Below are positions 1 through 10,800 of a stretch of 64,000 bases of DNA, piece after piece. Numbering within the stretch: the stretch's first letter is position 1; every line of letters starts with the position of its first letter. The DNA is from Halomonas sp. (lineage in GTDB: Bacteria > Pseudomonadota > Gammaproteobacteria > Pseudomonadales > Halomonadaceae), in NCBI RefSeq assembly GCF_029263665.1, contig NZ_JAJUFQ010000007.1:184744-248743 (forward strand). The letters are read 5' to 3'. The translations under genes were made by a program, and so were the position numbers. The notes under the pieces are model-generated. The model worked only from the letters and a program-made list of their open reading frames with translations. It was not told where the DNA came from and searched no databases.

Positions 1-3000
1 CCTGCCAGGTCGGCCATCTCGTAGACAAAGCTCTCGCTCAACGTATCGCCGGACTGACGCAACGCCTCGACCTCTGGGTTATCGTTGTCGACGATGTACT
101 GAGCAAAACCATCACTGCCGATGATCAGGGTGCCGTATTCACCGACGATTTCCAGCGGCTGGCCGGGATTAGCACTCACTGCCTGCAGGTTGTCAGCATC
201 AATACCGGCCTGAATCACACTCAGCACATCATCGTTGGTCGCGATATCCACATCGGTATCGTTGTCGAGCACGAAGCCATTGGGATCGACACCCACCTGG
301 TTGTTGTCAGTACCACCGGCTTCCACCGCAATGACCGAATCATCATTGGCAATGGGATCGTCATTGACCGCATTGACGGTGATGCCCAGGGTGTCGACAT
401 CTTCCAGAGCATCATTCGGGTTCTGGCCGGGAATACCATCCCCCTGAGCCGCATCAGGATGGTCACCAAAACTGCCTTGATCGTTGGTGGTGATGGTCAG
501 GGTGTCCTGGCCATTGAAGTTCAGGTTGCCCTGATAGGTAAGGTTGGACAGTGCGGTATTGATCTGTGCCACCGTGCCGGTGATCACCAGCGTCGCCGTG
601 CCATCGCCCTGAAGATCGGCACCACCCGCATCGTCGATGTTCAAGATGCCGCTCAGTACTTCCAGCGTGACTTGCAAGGTGTCCGAATCATGAGCGTCCG
701 GATCGGAGATCGACAGGCCGGTAATGTCGATGACGGTATCTTCGTCGCCTACGGCAGTGGCACTATCCACCCCCTCGTTGACCGGGGCATCGTTGAGTTG
801 CACATAGCCGATATTCGCAGGGCTTTCGCTACCTTCGCCAAGGGTGACGGTGATATCGGCCAGGCTGCCATTGCCATAGGTACCGCCGTCGCTGTCGTAA
901 CGGGCACGCACATCACCTGCATCAACATCGCTGAATTCATCCGCGGCAGTGATGCGATACAACCCCGTGGGCAGCACGCCAAACTGATACTGGCCATCGG
1001 CATCGGTCTCGATGGTGAACGTTAGATTGTCATCCGTCGTAGCGAAATCATTGTCGTTGCCCGCCCAGGTCAAAGTGACCGTCTGGCCGGCGAAAGCGGT
1101 TTCGTCCGCATCCTGAACGCCATTGGCATTGTTGGTGTCATCCCACAGGGTGCCTTCGATGATACCCAACCCGGCACCTTCGCTGAGGATATAGTCGTTG
1201 ACGCCACCAGCGCCGTCACGACCATCTCGCTCGCCTTCTGCCGTGCCATCGGCCCCGACCGTACTACCGGCAAATTCAGTGAAATCCTCAGGCAGGCTCG
1301 ACCAGGTCAGCGTCGCTTGGGCATCGCCCTCGGCTACCACGGCATCATTGGGTACATCGACGCTGTAATTGACCGTGACACTCTGTCCGGGATCAAGTTG
1401 ATCGAAGACCACGCTGATGCCACCGGTGGTGTCGATGGTGACTCCGTCGGGAAGGTTGTCGGGGGGATAGGAAGTGCCATCGATGGTGATGCTATTGACG
1501 GTATAATTGCTGCCATTGGGGAAGGCATCCGTCAGCGACACGTCATAGGCAGGGGCAGTGCCATTCTGGGTGAAACTGACATCCGCTGTGGCATTACCGG
1601 TCGCACTGCCTACGCCGGGATCGAAGTCGACCACACTCTTGTCGAGGTCAGAAAAGCCAGGCTCGGCGATACGCTCGACGATACGTTCACTGGTGAAATC
1701 AGTGCCATTACGACTTTCGGTGACCGTCATGCCGAGTTCGGTACCAGCGATATTGCCTGTCACATTATCGACGCGAACGTTGAATTCCAGAGTGATGCCT
1801 TCCGCATCATCCTGCTCGGGAGGTTTGTCCTGGTCATCGCTATTGGCGATGGATGCCAGATTGATGGTCAACGTGCGGCCATCCGCCGAAATGGTGTAGA
1901 GATCCGGGTTGAGAACTCCTGAAGGACCGTTGGACAGGTCGGTTGGAATATCCCCTGCTTCTGGAGACTCCTCATTACCATCGATTTCATTGGCCCCGGT
2001 ATCCAGTATCGGAAACAGGCCATTACCATTCGAGATCAGCCCCATCAATATCTGATTGGCGGTTTCCGGCAGAATAGTGAGCCCTTCATCCACCTGAATC
2101 GTCAGGCTGTAATTGCTCGACAGCCCTTCTGGAATCAGGGCAACGACACGGTAACGAATGATCTCGCCGACGGCGACATCTTCGCTGGGGCCACTTGTAG
2201 GATCTGCGGCCTCAGTATCATCCAGCCCGCCGACCCGGGAAACCCGTAATTCCTGTGCCACAGGAATGACCAGAGTGTCCTGCTGCTGATAATCGTTGAG
2301 GACACCACTATTCAGGGGACCATCTACACCGGTACGTTCCTCGCCCACGCTGGATGTGACTTCATCATCGAGGCTGGTCCATTGCACCTGGGCGTCGCTG
2401 TTCAGGCTGACGAAGTCTGCTGCCAGAAGCCCCACGGTACCGGAGATAGTGATGGTGATGCTCTGTCCATTGCTCAAGTCAATATCCGAGCCATCAGCGA
2501 TACGCAGCACGCCATCTTCAATAATGAAATCGGCGGCAGTCACATTGCCGGCACTGTCGACAACGCCAGCAATGCTCAGGTCTTCTACGTGTTCCGGCAG
2601 CTGGGTGTCGAGGATCAGGTCAAAGGCATCGGTTCCGGATGTATTGTTCAGAGTGATGGTGAATTCCACCTCATCACCAAGATCGACACCAGGGCCTGGA
2701 TCGGCAGGGACAGTGAGTTCCTGTTCGATCGTTACCGTAGGCTCGACGATATTGGTCACCACGCCATCACCGGTGCTGGCCACGTTGCGATTCACCGGGG
2801 TCGTGCCGTTGACCTCGTCACCATCGGGGTCGCTGTAGCTCAACTCGGCATCATTGGTATGTGTCGTGCCTTGCTGGTTGCTCTGGACATTATCGGCAAT
2901 CAGGCGCAAGCGAATCACAAAGCTGTTGTTGCCTGTGTCGTTGTCGGCATCGGTACTGCTGGCAGTAAAGGTCAGACTGCCATCGGCATTGACACTGCCG

Positions 3001-6000
3001 ACGGTGACAGTACCGGCGAAATCAGCACTCAGTGCACCACTGCCAGCGCTTGTCTGAATCAATTCATAACCCAGACCGCCGTTGAAGGTGGTATCCAGCA
3101 CCATGCCTGGTGGGATCAGGTCACTGACGTCGAGATCCTGAGTGGTGCCTTCGGGCAGGGTGACGACAATGTCGTAATCCATGCTTTCACCCACCACCAG
3201 GTTGGTGCCGCTGGTGTGGGATTCACTGGAGTCGTCGTCCGTCAGACTGCCATCCTTGTAACCGATGCTGACTTCAGGAGCAGCGATCTGCTGGGTAGCA
3301 TCGTCGCTGAGATCATTGGGCGTGAAGTCCTCGCCGCCTTCGACACTGGCGTAATGGTTCAGTGTCGCGGTACTGCCCATGGTACGGCTGGCGGCCACTG
3401 CCGCCACGACCTGCACGTCGTAGGTGATGACAATGACGTTCAGGCCACTGGTGTCGTTGTCGGTGCCGTCACGACCGGCCAGGAGCGTGGCCTGATTGTC
3501 AGCATCAAGCAGGGTGATGGTATTGCCGTTGACTTCGTAGTCGGTGCCTTCGACCAATTCCGTACCATCGCCACGGGTCAGGATCAGATTGGCAGCGTCG
3601 AGACTACCGCCAACAAAGGTCAGATCCGAGGGAATCTCTATGGTGGTAGCCACATCGTAGGCACCGCCGCCGCCGGTGTTCTTGAGAATGGTCGCCAAGC
3701 GCAAGGTGTCACCGGCATCGATATCACTGACATCGCCGTCTCCCACACTGGGATCGGTAACGGGACCAGTATGTGGAGTTCCCGTTGTACCAGGCGCAGC
3801 CCAGTTGCCATCGGTGCCGGATACGGTGCCGTTGCTGGAACTGACGACACCATGGGTGATACCCACCACCGGCTCAGCCACCGATTGCACTCGAACGACG
3901 TCTTCGCTGATCAGCTCATTCTTGTCGAGGGTGGTGGTCTGGCTGGATTGGGCCAGTACATCCAGCGAACGCTGGTCGGCAAAAGGCTGATCACCCACCG
4001 TCATGGTGAAGTCGATGGCAATAGTACTAGGAGCGGTGGCATCACTGACGTCGGCAAAGGTAAAGACCAGTGAGTTGCCCGGTCCGCTGGTCACGGTGAC
4101 GGCGCCTTCATGGGTATTGGCGGCATTGAGTGCCCAGGTATTGGGGCCGCTACCTTCGGTCCAGTTGATACCCGATGTATCCAGCAGCGGTAATGGTAGA
4201 TACACCGTCAGGGTGAAGTTCTCGTGATCGCCGGTGATCAGGTCATAACTGACGGTGAAGGTGACCTCTTCACCAGGGGATAGCTCAGCGTCACCACCGG
4301 GGATGGTGATATCCACCTGGCCAGTCGGTACCGTGGTTTCAGTGCTGGAGTTGTCGCTCTCATCGAAACCCGTGGTGTTGTTCTCATCAATCAAGATATC
4401 GGCGTTGACCACCGCATTGTTGCTGACACTATCCCCCTCATTGATGGCGGGATGGTCCACGCCTGTCGCATATTCCTCGTCGATGACAGTGGTGTAGTTG
4501 ATGGTGGCACTGGTGGGAGTGCCGTCATGAACCTGGTCGAAAGCATCGTCCCCGGCCAGCCAAGGCTGCCCGGGGAATGCTGCCTCCATGGAAGCGGCGA
4601 CATCGAACTCCAGCGCAGTGGTGCCATCGGAGTTGGTGATTTCGGTGTATATCAGGTCGACGATCACCCCCTGCTGCACGTTGCCGTCACCATCGACGAA
4701 GGTCACCGTCATGGTCGGCGTGCCCTGAAGCGTCTGGCCATTGCCCAGGGTGTCGGTGACCACGAATTGTCCCTGATCCTGGCTATTGTTGCCGAAGGCA
4801 AAATAGTCCGACAGCGTCATCTGCAGCTGGTAATCGAGAGTGTCACCTGGTGTCAGGCCAGGTGCGCCGGTATCGGTGACGATAGTCGCTGTCTTGTGCA
4901 AGGCGATGGACTTGGCGGTGAAGCTGATCGGCTCACCGGTGCCGCTGAAATCGATGGTGCCACCGCCATCGGGTTCATCACGATCATCGATGGGGTCCCA
5001 CTCCCCGGTTCCAGTGGGAGCACCGAAGGTAATGGTGACATTATCGCCGGTATCCGGATCGATGATCGGATTGCCCTCGGCATCCTGCTCGGGAACATAG
5101 AACTCCACCGTACTCGATTCGGCACCCGTCAATTCAGCGTACTCGACCGTATATTCGGTGATGAACACATCGTCACGGTCGATCATCGTCTGAATGATGG
5201 CGGGATTGGTGACGACCTGGCCGCTGGCCAGAGTGATCGAAGTCAGGGTGCCATTGCCGGGATCAATACTGGTGACCTGAACGTTGGTCGGCACCGGCTG
5301 GGTAACCACCACATTGCTGATGGGCTGGATTTCAGGGTCGATACCGGCAGGCTTTATGGTGGTGGTCAGGCTATGAGTATAGTTCTCACCAGTGGCCGTC
5401 TCATCTTCGGTCATGTTGAGCGTCTGCTCGACATCGACGACCGTCGGCATGATCGTGATGATCGACGGGTTGGTACCGATGACACTGGGGTCGTCCTGGG
5501 GGTTGTCGAGAGGGTCGTGGCCCAGCTCAAAGCCGCCGATAGCGGTGATATCCAGCTCAGGAGAACCATCGGTGGCCGAGGTGTCGGCCAGATCGCTCAG
5601 GGTGGCGGAAAAGGTGACTTCGATAGCCGGCTGGTCGGGACCAAAACTGGCGAAAGGAATCTCGACCACCACCAGCGTATCACCGGGCTGATAGCCATAA
5701 TCGGCCGCATTGATGATCACGGCGTCGCCGTTGGCATCCTTGGCAATGGGATGTTCCGCCTGACCATTGTCATCGAAGGTGACCGTGGTAATGGGCAGAT
5801 TGCCGCCCACGTAGCTTGCCGAGTTGATGGTGATGCCATCATCGATTTCAGCCCCCGCACCATCCTTGCCGGTGGTCGGCACGTACAGGTGGATAAAGGG
5901 CGCATAACCGATCTCGGAAGAAGTGTTGCTGAAGCTGACCGTGAAGTCGAAGTTCTCTCCCAGAGGGACTTCCTGGTTGGCCGCGCCCAGGGAAACCGTC

Positions 6001-6710
6001 GGGGCAGCGGGCAGAAGCCCATCCATGGTGGCCAGTCCGCTGAGATCGGTACCGGTCTGTTGGTCGATATCTCCCCGGGTGATCTCCAACTGCCAGTCAC
6101 CACCGAGGCGTGCTTCACCGGTATCGTCATCGGAAGCAGCGACATCCGCACCGGTGGCATCGGCAAGGCCGTCGATCAGTTGCTGGCCGCTGGCTCCGTC
6201 TCCCACTCGGCAGCCATACAGCAACAGATCGGCATCAGCACTCAAGGAGTCGCGCCATTGGCCAAGTTGCTGTTCTAGCTGAGGAAGGGTGTCGACGGAG
6301 ACATGGGAACTGCCGAGCAGGAACTGACCGTCGGCACCATGGCTGAAGATCTCGATGCTGGCGACATCGTCCATACCCGCCAGGGCCGAAGTGATGGCAT
6401 CGATGCCATCCTGCCCCGACGCCACGACCACCAGTTCGGATGCCTCCTTGGTGCTGTCAATGATCGACTGGCGCTGCTGCGGATCCAGCCGCGCATCGAG
6501 CACCACCAGATGCCGTTTGGCCTGTAACTGGCTACGTGAAGCTTCCTGGACATCATGGTCCCCATTCGTCGCCACATGCTGGGAAGCATCCACACCACCA
6601 TCGCTCTGGTGGTCCGGTGTTTCCTGGTCGACAGCCGCTGCTGCTGCACCATCGAACAGCAGACGTGGTTCCAGGGCGATCAATCTTGAGCGAGGCCGAG
6701 TCCCTTTCAT
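1..6710 (-). CDS. Giant LEPR-motif / DUF4347 repeat surface protein (3' end beyond window)
   Basis: The minus-strand frame is open from the ATG at 6710 to the left edge (about 2236 codons, no stop seen), so the C-terminus is missing. The N-terminus carries the LEPRLLFDGA motif (residues 13-22). A DUF4347 domain follows (about 65-215) with conserved SHG (H124) and YGC (C167) motifs. Then come many DUF11-like beta-sandwich repeats in Asp/Thr/Gly-rich sequence, an SdrD B-like repeat near 1845-1935 (around 900-1165 in DNA), and cadherin-like and VCBS-type repeats to the window edge. Proteins of this build are large secreted adhesins or biofilm proteins, usually exported by type I secretion; the secretion signal would lie outside the window. 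No signal peptide is visible. It is divergent from the response regulator at 7204, and the shared intergenic region holds putative regulator sites. The family call is firm; adhesion is inferred from architecture. Confidence 0.9.
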   Translation of the reverse strand, partial: MKGTRPRSRLIALEPRLLFDGAAAAAVDQETPDHQSDGGVDASQHVATNGDHDVQEASRSQLQAKRHLVVLDARLDPQQRQSIIDSTKEASELVVVASGQDGIDAITSALAGMDDVASIEIFSHGADGQFLLGSSHVSVDTLPQLEQQLGQWRDSLSADADLLLYGCRVGDGASGQQLIDGLADATGADVAASDDDTGEARLGGDWQLEITRGDIDQQTGTDLSGLATMDGLLPAAPTVSLGAANQEVPLGENFDFTVSFSNTSSEIGYAPFIHLYVPTTGKDGAGAEIDDGITINSASYVGGNLPITTVTFDDNGQAEHPIAKDANGDAVIINAADYGYQPGDTLVVVEIPFASFGPDQPAIEVTFSATLSDLADTSATDGSPELDITAIGGFELGHDPLDNPQDDPSVIGTNPSIITIMPTVVDVEQTLNMTEDETATGENYTHSLTTTIKPAGIDPEIQPISNVVVTQPVPTNVQVTSIDPGNGTLTSITLASGQVVTNPAIIQTMIDRDDVFITEYTVEYAELTGAESSTVEFYVPEQDAEGNPIIDPDTGDNVTITFGAPTGTGEWDPIDDRDEPDGGGTIDFSGTGEPISFTAKSIALHKTATIVTDTGAPGLTPGDTLDYQLQMTLSDYFAFGNNSQDQGQFVVTDTLGNGQTLQGTPTMTVTFVDGDGNVQQGVIVDLIYTEITNSDGTTALEFDVAASMEAAFPGQPWLAGDDAFDQVHDGTPTSATINYTTVIDEEYATGVDHPAINEGDSVSNNAVVNADILIDENNTTGFDESDNSSTETTVPTGQVDITIPGGDAELSPGEEVTFTVSYDLITGDHENFTLTVYLPLPLLDTSGINWTEGSGPNTWALNAANTHEGAVTVTSGPGNSLVFTFADVSDATAPSTIAIDFTMTVGDQPFADQRSLDVLAQSSQTTTLDKNELISEDVVRVQSVAEPVVGITHGVVSSSNGTVSGTDGNWAAPGTTGTPHTGPVTDPSVGDGDVSDIDAGDTLRLATILKNTGGGGAYDVATTIEIPSDLTFVGGSLDAANLILTRGDGTELVEGTDYEVNGNTITLLDADNQATLLAGRDGTDNDTSGLNVIVITYDVQVVAAVAASRTMGSTATLNHYASVEGGEDFTPNDLSDDATQQIAAPEVSIGYKDGSLTDDDSSESHTSGTNLVVGESMDYDIVVTLPEGTTQDLDVSDLIPPGMVLDTTFNGGLGYELIQTSAGSGALSADFAGTVTVGSVNADGSLTFTASSTDADNDTGNNSFVIRLRLIADNVQSNQQGTTHTNDAELSYSDPDGDEVNGTTPVNRNVASTGDGVVTNIVEPTVTIEQELTVPADPGPGVDLGDEVEFTITLNNTSGTDAFDLILDTQLPEHVEDLSIAGVVDSAGNVTAADFIIEDGVLRIADGSDIDLSNGQSITITISGTVGLLAADFVSLNSDAQVQWTSLDDEVTSSVGEERTGVDGPLNSGVLNDYQQQDTLVIPVAQELRVSRVGGLDDTEAADPTSGPSEDVAVGEIIRYRVVALIPEGLSSNYSLTIQVDEGLTILPETANQILMGLISNGNGLFPILDTGANEIDGNEESPEAGDIPTDLSNGPSGVLNPDLYTISADGRTLTINLASIANSDDQDKPPEQDDAEGITLEFNVRVDNVTGNIAGTELGMTVTESRNGTDFTSERIVERIAEPGFSDLDKSVVDFDPGVGSATGNATADVSFTQNGTAPAYDVSLTDAFPNGSNYTVNSITIDGTSYPPDNLPDGVTIDTTGGISVVFDQLDPGQSVTVNYSVDVPNDAVVAEGDAQATLTWSSLPEDFTEFAGSTVGADGTAEGERDGRDGAGGVNDYILSEGAGLGIIEGTLWDDTNNANGVQDADETAFAGQTVTLTWAGNDNDFATTDDNLTFTIETDADGQYQFGVLPTGLYRITAADEFSDVDAGDVRARYDSDGGTYGNGSLADITVTLGEGSESPANIGYVQLNDAPVNEGVDSATAVGDEDTVIDITGLSISDPDAHDSDTLQVTLEVLSGILNIDDAGGADLQGDGTATLVITGTVAQINTALSNLTYQGNLNFNGQDTLTITTNDQGSFGDHPDAAQGDGIPGQNPNDALEDVDTLGITVNAVNDDPIANDDSVIAVEAGGTDNNQVGVDPNGFVLDNDTDVDIATNDDVLSVIQAGIDADNLQAVSANPGQPLEIVGEYGTLIIGSDGFAQYIVDNDNPEVEALRQSGDTLSESFVYEMADLA

Positions 6711-6734
6711 GGCAATTCCGTCAAGTGAATTACT

Positions 6735-6762
6735 TCTTTATCTGTAGGTAGCACTTTGTAAA
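6735..6762 (-). promoter_or_regulatory. Candidate promoter of the adhesin gene
   Basis: On the minus strand TTTACA (6762-6757) and TAAAGA (6740-6735) are separated by 16 bp. The -35 matches the sigma-70 consensus at 5 of 6 positions and the -10 is weak, as expected for an activator-dependent promoter. The predicted start is about 20 bp upstream of the ATG at 6710. Confidence 0.35.
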
Positions 6763-6772
6763 TAAGCGCTTT

Positions 6773-6803
6773 TTCTTACAATCACATAAGAGCATCTAGG
6801 AAA
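6773..6803. promoter_or_regulatory. Putative BvgA/EvgA-type sites upstream of adhesin promoter
   Basis: TTCTTACA lies at 6773-6780, about 11 bp upstream of the putative -35. TAGGAAA, the complement of TTTCCTA, lies at 6797-6803. TTCYTACA is, from memory, the half-site of E. coli EvgA, and TTTCCTA is the BvgA heptad. A regulator of exactly this family is encoded next door, which makes binding plausible; it has not been shown. Confidence 0.4.
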
Positions 6804-7030
6804 GCATAGTAGAAAATTTGCCAATACCAGATTCTTCCATGAATTTATGGGCCTGATTCTTGGGTCAACTTTTATTGAAAAATATCTCGCCAAGCCTACG
6901 CACACAGACATAAAGACCAGATACGAACTGAGCCAGGAAACAGTGATGCATGCAGAAAGCATGTCCAGAGAACAGAATGCACCATTTCCAAAGACAGAAA
7001 ACGTCTCCGCAACGCATGAAGACATGAAAC

Positions 7031-7048
7031 TTCCTACAATTGTGTGAA
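7031..7048. promoter_or_regulatory. Putative EvgA-like 18-bp inverted repeat
   Basis: TTCCTACA, a 2-bp spacer and TGTGTGAA form an imperfect 18-bp inverted repeat; the right half matches the ideal TGTAGGAA at 6 of 8 positions. It lies 156 bp upstream of the regulator-kinase pair, so autoregulation is a natural reading. Binding is inferred. Confidence 0.45.
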
Positions 7049-7203
7049 TAGCCACTGACAATCACAGAGGGCTTCTGATATAGAAACTGTGCTAAAACAG
7101 CATCAATAAAACCTGATACCCCGAGAACAGGGCCCATCGTCAAGAACGGAGCCTTCCATGCTGTGCGGGATGCTGTCGTAACGACTGGATAGGAGAGCTG
7201 AAG

Positions 7204-7839
7204 GTGACACAAGCCGAAACCAAGGTTGTCATCGTCGACGACCATCCTGTGGTCTGCATGGCACTGAGCACGCTACTTTCTTCCCATGGCATGAAGGTCG
7301 TAGGAGAGGCCGACAATGGTGTCAATGCGATCCAATTGATCAAGCAGAGCAAGCCTGCGGTGGTGGTACTGGATATCAACATTCCCCGTCTCGATGGCAT
7401 GGCGGTGATTTCTCGTGTCCGGGCACTGCCCGATGCTCCCGACATCCTGGTCTTCACCTCTCAGCCCCCACAGGTCTACAGCCGCCGTTGCCGGCTGGCC
7501 GGGGCATCGGGCTTCGTCAACAAGGACCAGGACCTGATGTCGGTACTCAATGGCATCCGGGCTATCCTCGGTGGTTACCAGTACTTTCCCAAGGAGTCCT
7601 ATACCTCAATGGACTGGGAAACAGAGGGCGATCACGACGACCCCATTCGTACCCTGTCGGAGCGTGAGCTGACGATATTCAGATATCTTGCCCAGGGGCA
7701 TTCGAACAAGGAAATCTCTGACCAACTGCTGATCAGCAATAAAACCGTCAGCACACACAAGACGCGAATCTATCAAAAGCTTGGTGTCGGCAATATCGCC
7801 GAGCTGGTCGAACTGGCAAAACGCAACGCCATCATATGA
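7204..7839 (+). CDS. BvgA/EvgA-type response regulator (REC + LuxR HTH)
   Basis: This 211-residue response regulator has an N-terminal receiver domain (about 7-120) with the acidic pair D12/D13, the phosphoacceptor D57 in the VVVLDINIP strand and the NKDQ lysine. Its C-terminal LuxR-type helix-turn-helix (about 145-208) contains LSERE and the recognition stretch SNKTVSTHKTRI, typical of BvgA/EvgA. It starts at GTG 7204, preceded by AGGAGAG at 7191-7197. Its stop overlaps the start of the hybrid kinase (ATGA at 7836), so the two are translationally coupled and almost certainly cognate partners. Candidate targets are the divergent adhesin, its own promoter and the pilus operon, all preceded by BvgA/EvgA-like motifs. 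The family is clear; targets are inferred. Confidence 0.95.
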   Translation: MTQAETKVVIVDDHPVVCMALSTLLSSHGMKVVGEADNGVNAIQLIKQSKPAVVVLDINIPRLDGMAVISRVRALPDAPDILVFTSQPPQVYSRRCRLAGASGFVNKDQDLMSVLNGIRAILGGYQYFPKESYTSMDWETEGDHDDPIRTLSERELTIFRYLAQGHSNKEISDQLLISNKTVSTHKTRIYQKLGVGNIAELVELAKRNAII

Positions 7840-10800
7840 TGCTCTCGCGCCTTGTCAGAAAGTTCGCTTCCATCAGCCTGACATTATGGTTGATGAGCCC
7901 CGCTGTTCAGCTCCAGGCGTATACCGGCCAGCCAATATCCCTGGAGTTGCTGGCAAGGACTCACGAACCCCTTCAGATCGAGCGCTATACCCGACAGGAA
8001 CAGGTACGGATCGAGCAGCTCAAGACACTGCATGTAGGCGTTTTCCTGTCCTCGCACACGCCTTTTGAAGTGGTTTCCGATGGTACGACATTCGAGGGCA
8101 TTACCGCCGATATGCTCGGCATCATCTCAGGCTTTACCGGCCTGAATATCGAAGTCACTCAATATGCCGACCAGGCCAGGGCCAACGCGGCGTTGAAGCA
8201 GGGGGACATCGATGCCATTGCGACCATACCCGTCAATACCCCACCGCCGGGGGGGATCACCTATACACGCCCGTTCCTGAGTTCCGGCCTGGCATTGGTC
8301 AAGCGCCCTTCTTCTACCGAACCCGCCCGCAACCTGATCACGGGCTACGACAGACTCAATGCCCCCTGGATGGGAAGTGAAAGTGTCCGTAGCATGGTTT
8401 CGACCACCGAGGTACGCCCGTTCGAGTCGACACTAGATGCCATCTCGAATCTGGTCTTTGGCGACATCGACAGCGTAGTGACAGATACCATCTCAGCCAA
8501 TTATGTCATCAACCGGTACTATCCCAATGACGCTCGTATCGCCAGCCTGATCGATGAGCCAGTTGAGGTCGGGTTTGCTGTGCTGGCGGACAGGCCCATA
8601 CTGACATCGATCCTGGATAAATCGATCGACAGCATTCCCCCTGATATTGCCAGCAATATCGTGGAAAACTGGGGCGGCGGTGGCAGGGTATCGCGTGGCC
8701 GCCTGACATTTCCTCCCGAGTTGCAACAGTGGGTGGATGCGCGGCCAGTCATCCGAGTGGGGGTCAATAAAGAGTATGCCCCCTATTCCTACTACGACAT
8801 CGAGAACCGCTACGTCGGCATCACCTCAGATGTATTGTCGCGAATCTCTGCCCTCACCGGCATTCAGTTCGATGTTGTCCCCTTCTCGGAAATTCGAGAG
8901 GGAATCCGTGCCTTGAAAGCGGGTGAAGTCGATATGCTGGCAGACTTTACCGCGACTCCCAATCGCAGGGAGCAATATCTGTTCACGCGGCCCTATCTGG
9001 TATCACCTTATACCGTGATCACCCATGATGCTGACAATGAAATCGATATTACCAACCTGGATGGCCTGAAGATTGCGCTGCCCCGTGGCCATGCGCTGAT
9101 TTCCTCCTTGAGTCTGGAGTACCCTGAGGCCAGCTTTATCGAGCTGGATGATATCTTGTCGACCTATCAAAGGGTGAATCGCGGTGGCGCGGATGTTGCC
9201 ATTCAGCCCTATCGGAGCACACGTTACGTTCTATCGCGTCAGCAAGGCTCCCGTCTTCATATTGTCGGCATATTGCCAGATCGCTTTGCCAAGATGGCCT
9301 TTGCTACCTTGCCGAACAATGCCCCCCTGGTGGATATCCTGAATACGGCGCTGGCCAGCATTCGTCCGGAGGAAATGGCCAACATGGAGAACCGTTGGCG
9401 CACCAACCCTGTGATAAGGGTGTCAGGCTGGCAGATATATCGTTCTCTCATCCTCGGTGTGGTGCTGGTGTCATTGCTGGTGGTCACACTGTTCTTCGCC
9501 TGGAATTTTTTCCTGCGCAAGGAAATCACCAAGCGCAAGCGCGTGGAAGAGGAGCTTTCCGATCAGGTTGAATTCATGACGGCCATGATTGAGGGCACCC
9601 CTCACCCCATCTATGTCCGGGACAAGAAAGGGTTGCTGCTGCGATGCAACAACAGCTATCTGGAGGCCATCGGTCGGACGCAAAGCGAAGTGATGGGCCA
9701 TGACCTTTGCAAGTTGCAAGGTCTCGACCAAAACACGCTGGACTCGTTGTTGAACGATTACGAAAGCGTGATTGCCACCCGGCAACCACAAATCGGAGAT
9801 CGAGTTCTTAACCTGAACGATCAGACGGTCGCGGTGTATCACTGGATCATTCCTCTCTCCAGCCATTCGGGGGAGGTGCGCGGCGTCATTGGCGGCTGGA
9901 TCAATATCAGCGAACGCTATCGCCTGATGGATGAACTGAAGGAAGCGACACAGGAGGCAGAGTCAGCCAGTCAATACAAGAGCCGCTTCCTGGCCACCAT
10001 GAGCCATGAGATTCGTACCTTGCTCAATGCCATCATCGGCATGCAGGAACTGGCACTGGACAAGGGCAAGAAAGGGCAGTTCGATGAAGCCTCCCTCGAA
10101 ATCTCGCACCAGGCCTCACGCGACCTGCTCGAATTGATTGGCCATGTACTGGACTTCTCCAAGATTGAAGCCGGGCACCTTGAGCTCAAGCCGACACGAG
10201 TGGATCCCGTCGCACTGTGTGAATCGGTCATCGATATTTTCAGGCCGTTGGCGGCAGAGAAAGGCATTGCCTTGGAGCTGGAGGTCACCGCCAGGAAACG
10301 CCATGACGTGTTCGTCGACCCTTACCGGCTCAAGCAGGTGGTTTCCAACCTGATCAACAATGCCATCAAATTCACCTCCGAAGGCAAGGTTCATGTCAGC
10401 CTGAACATGACCGACAAGAAGGATGGCATGACGGATCTCTGCATTGTCGTCGAAGACAGTGGCTGCGGCATCTCTGAACAGAACATGGAGCACATCTTCC
10501 AGCCATTCACCCAGCTGTCGTCCGGGATCAATGGCACCGGCCTAGGGCTGGTGATCTGCCAGGGGCTGGTCGAGAGCATGAAAGGGCGTCTAGCGTTGAC
10601 GAGCAAGGAACATGTTGGCACCCAGGTGACCGTGGACCTTCCCCTCAAGGTGATTGACTGGCCGCTACAGATTCCCGCTCACCTTGATGAGGGTGAGATT
10701 GCCTCCATACCCTTGCCGACCTTGAACATATTGATCGTCGATGATCACCCTGCCAACAGAACGTTGCTCATGCAGCAACTCGACCAGTTGAACCAGAAAG

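Larger units (their letters stand above)
6711..7203. other. Divergent intergenic region between adhesin and regulator
   Basis: This 493-bp AT-rich stretch separates the divergent adhesin and response-regulator genes. Short reading frames on both strands lack family similarity and good ribosome sites and look like noise. It contains a possible minus-strand promoter and three TTCYTACA/TAGGAAA-type elements, listed separately. Confidence 0.6.

Noticed and set aside
459..6278. Long plus-strand open frames (for example 2382-4073 and 4452-6278)
   Set aside because: They are shadows of the giant minus-strand repeat protein, whose frame was checked at several points and gives coherent adhesin-repeat sequence; the plus-strand products are of biased composition and lack ribosome sites.
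6738..7061. Minus-strand 107-codon frame with hydrophobic stretches upstream of the adhesin
   Set aside because: It overlaps the putative promoter and regulator sites, has no ribosome site and no family pattern.
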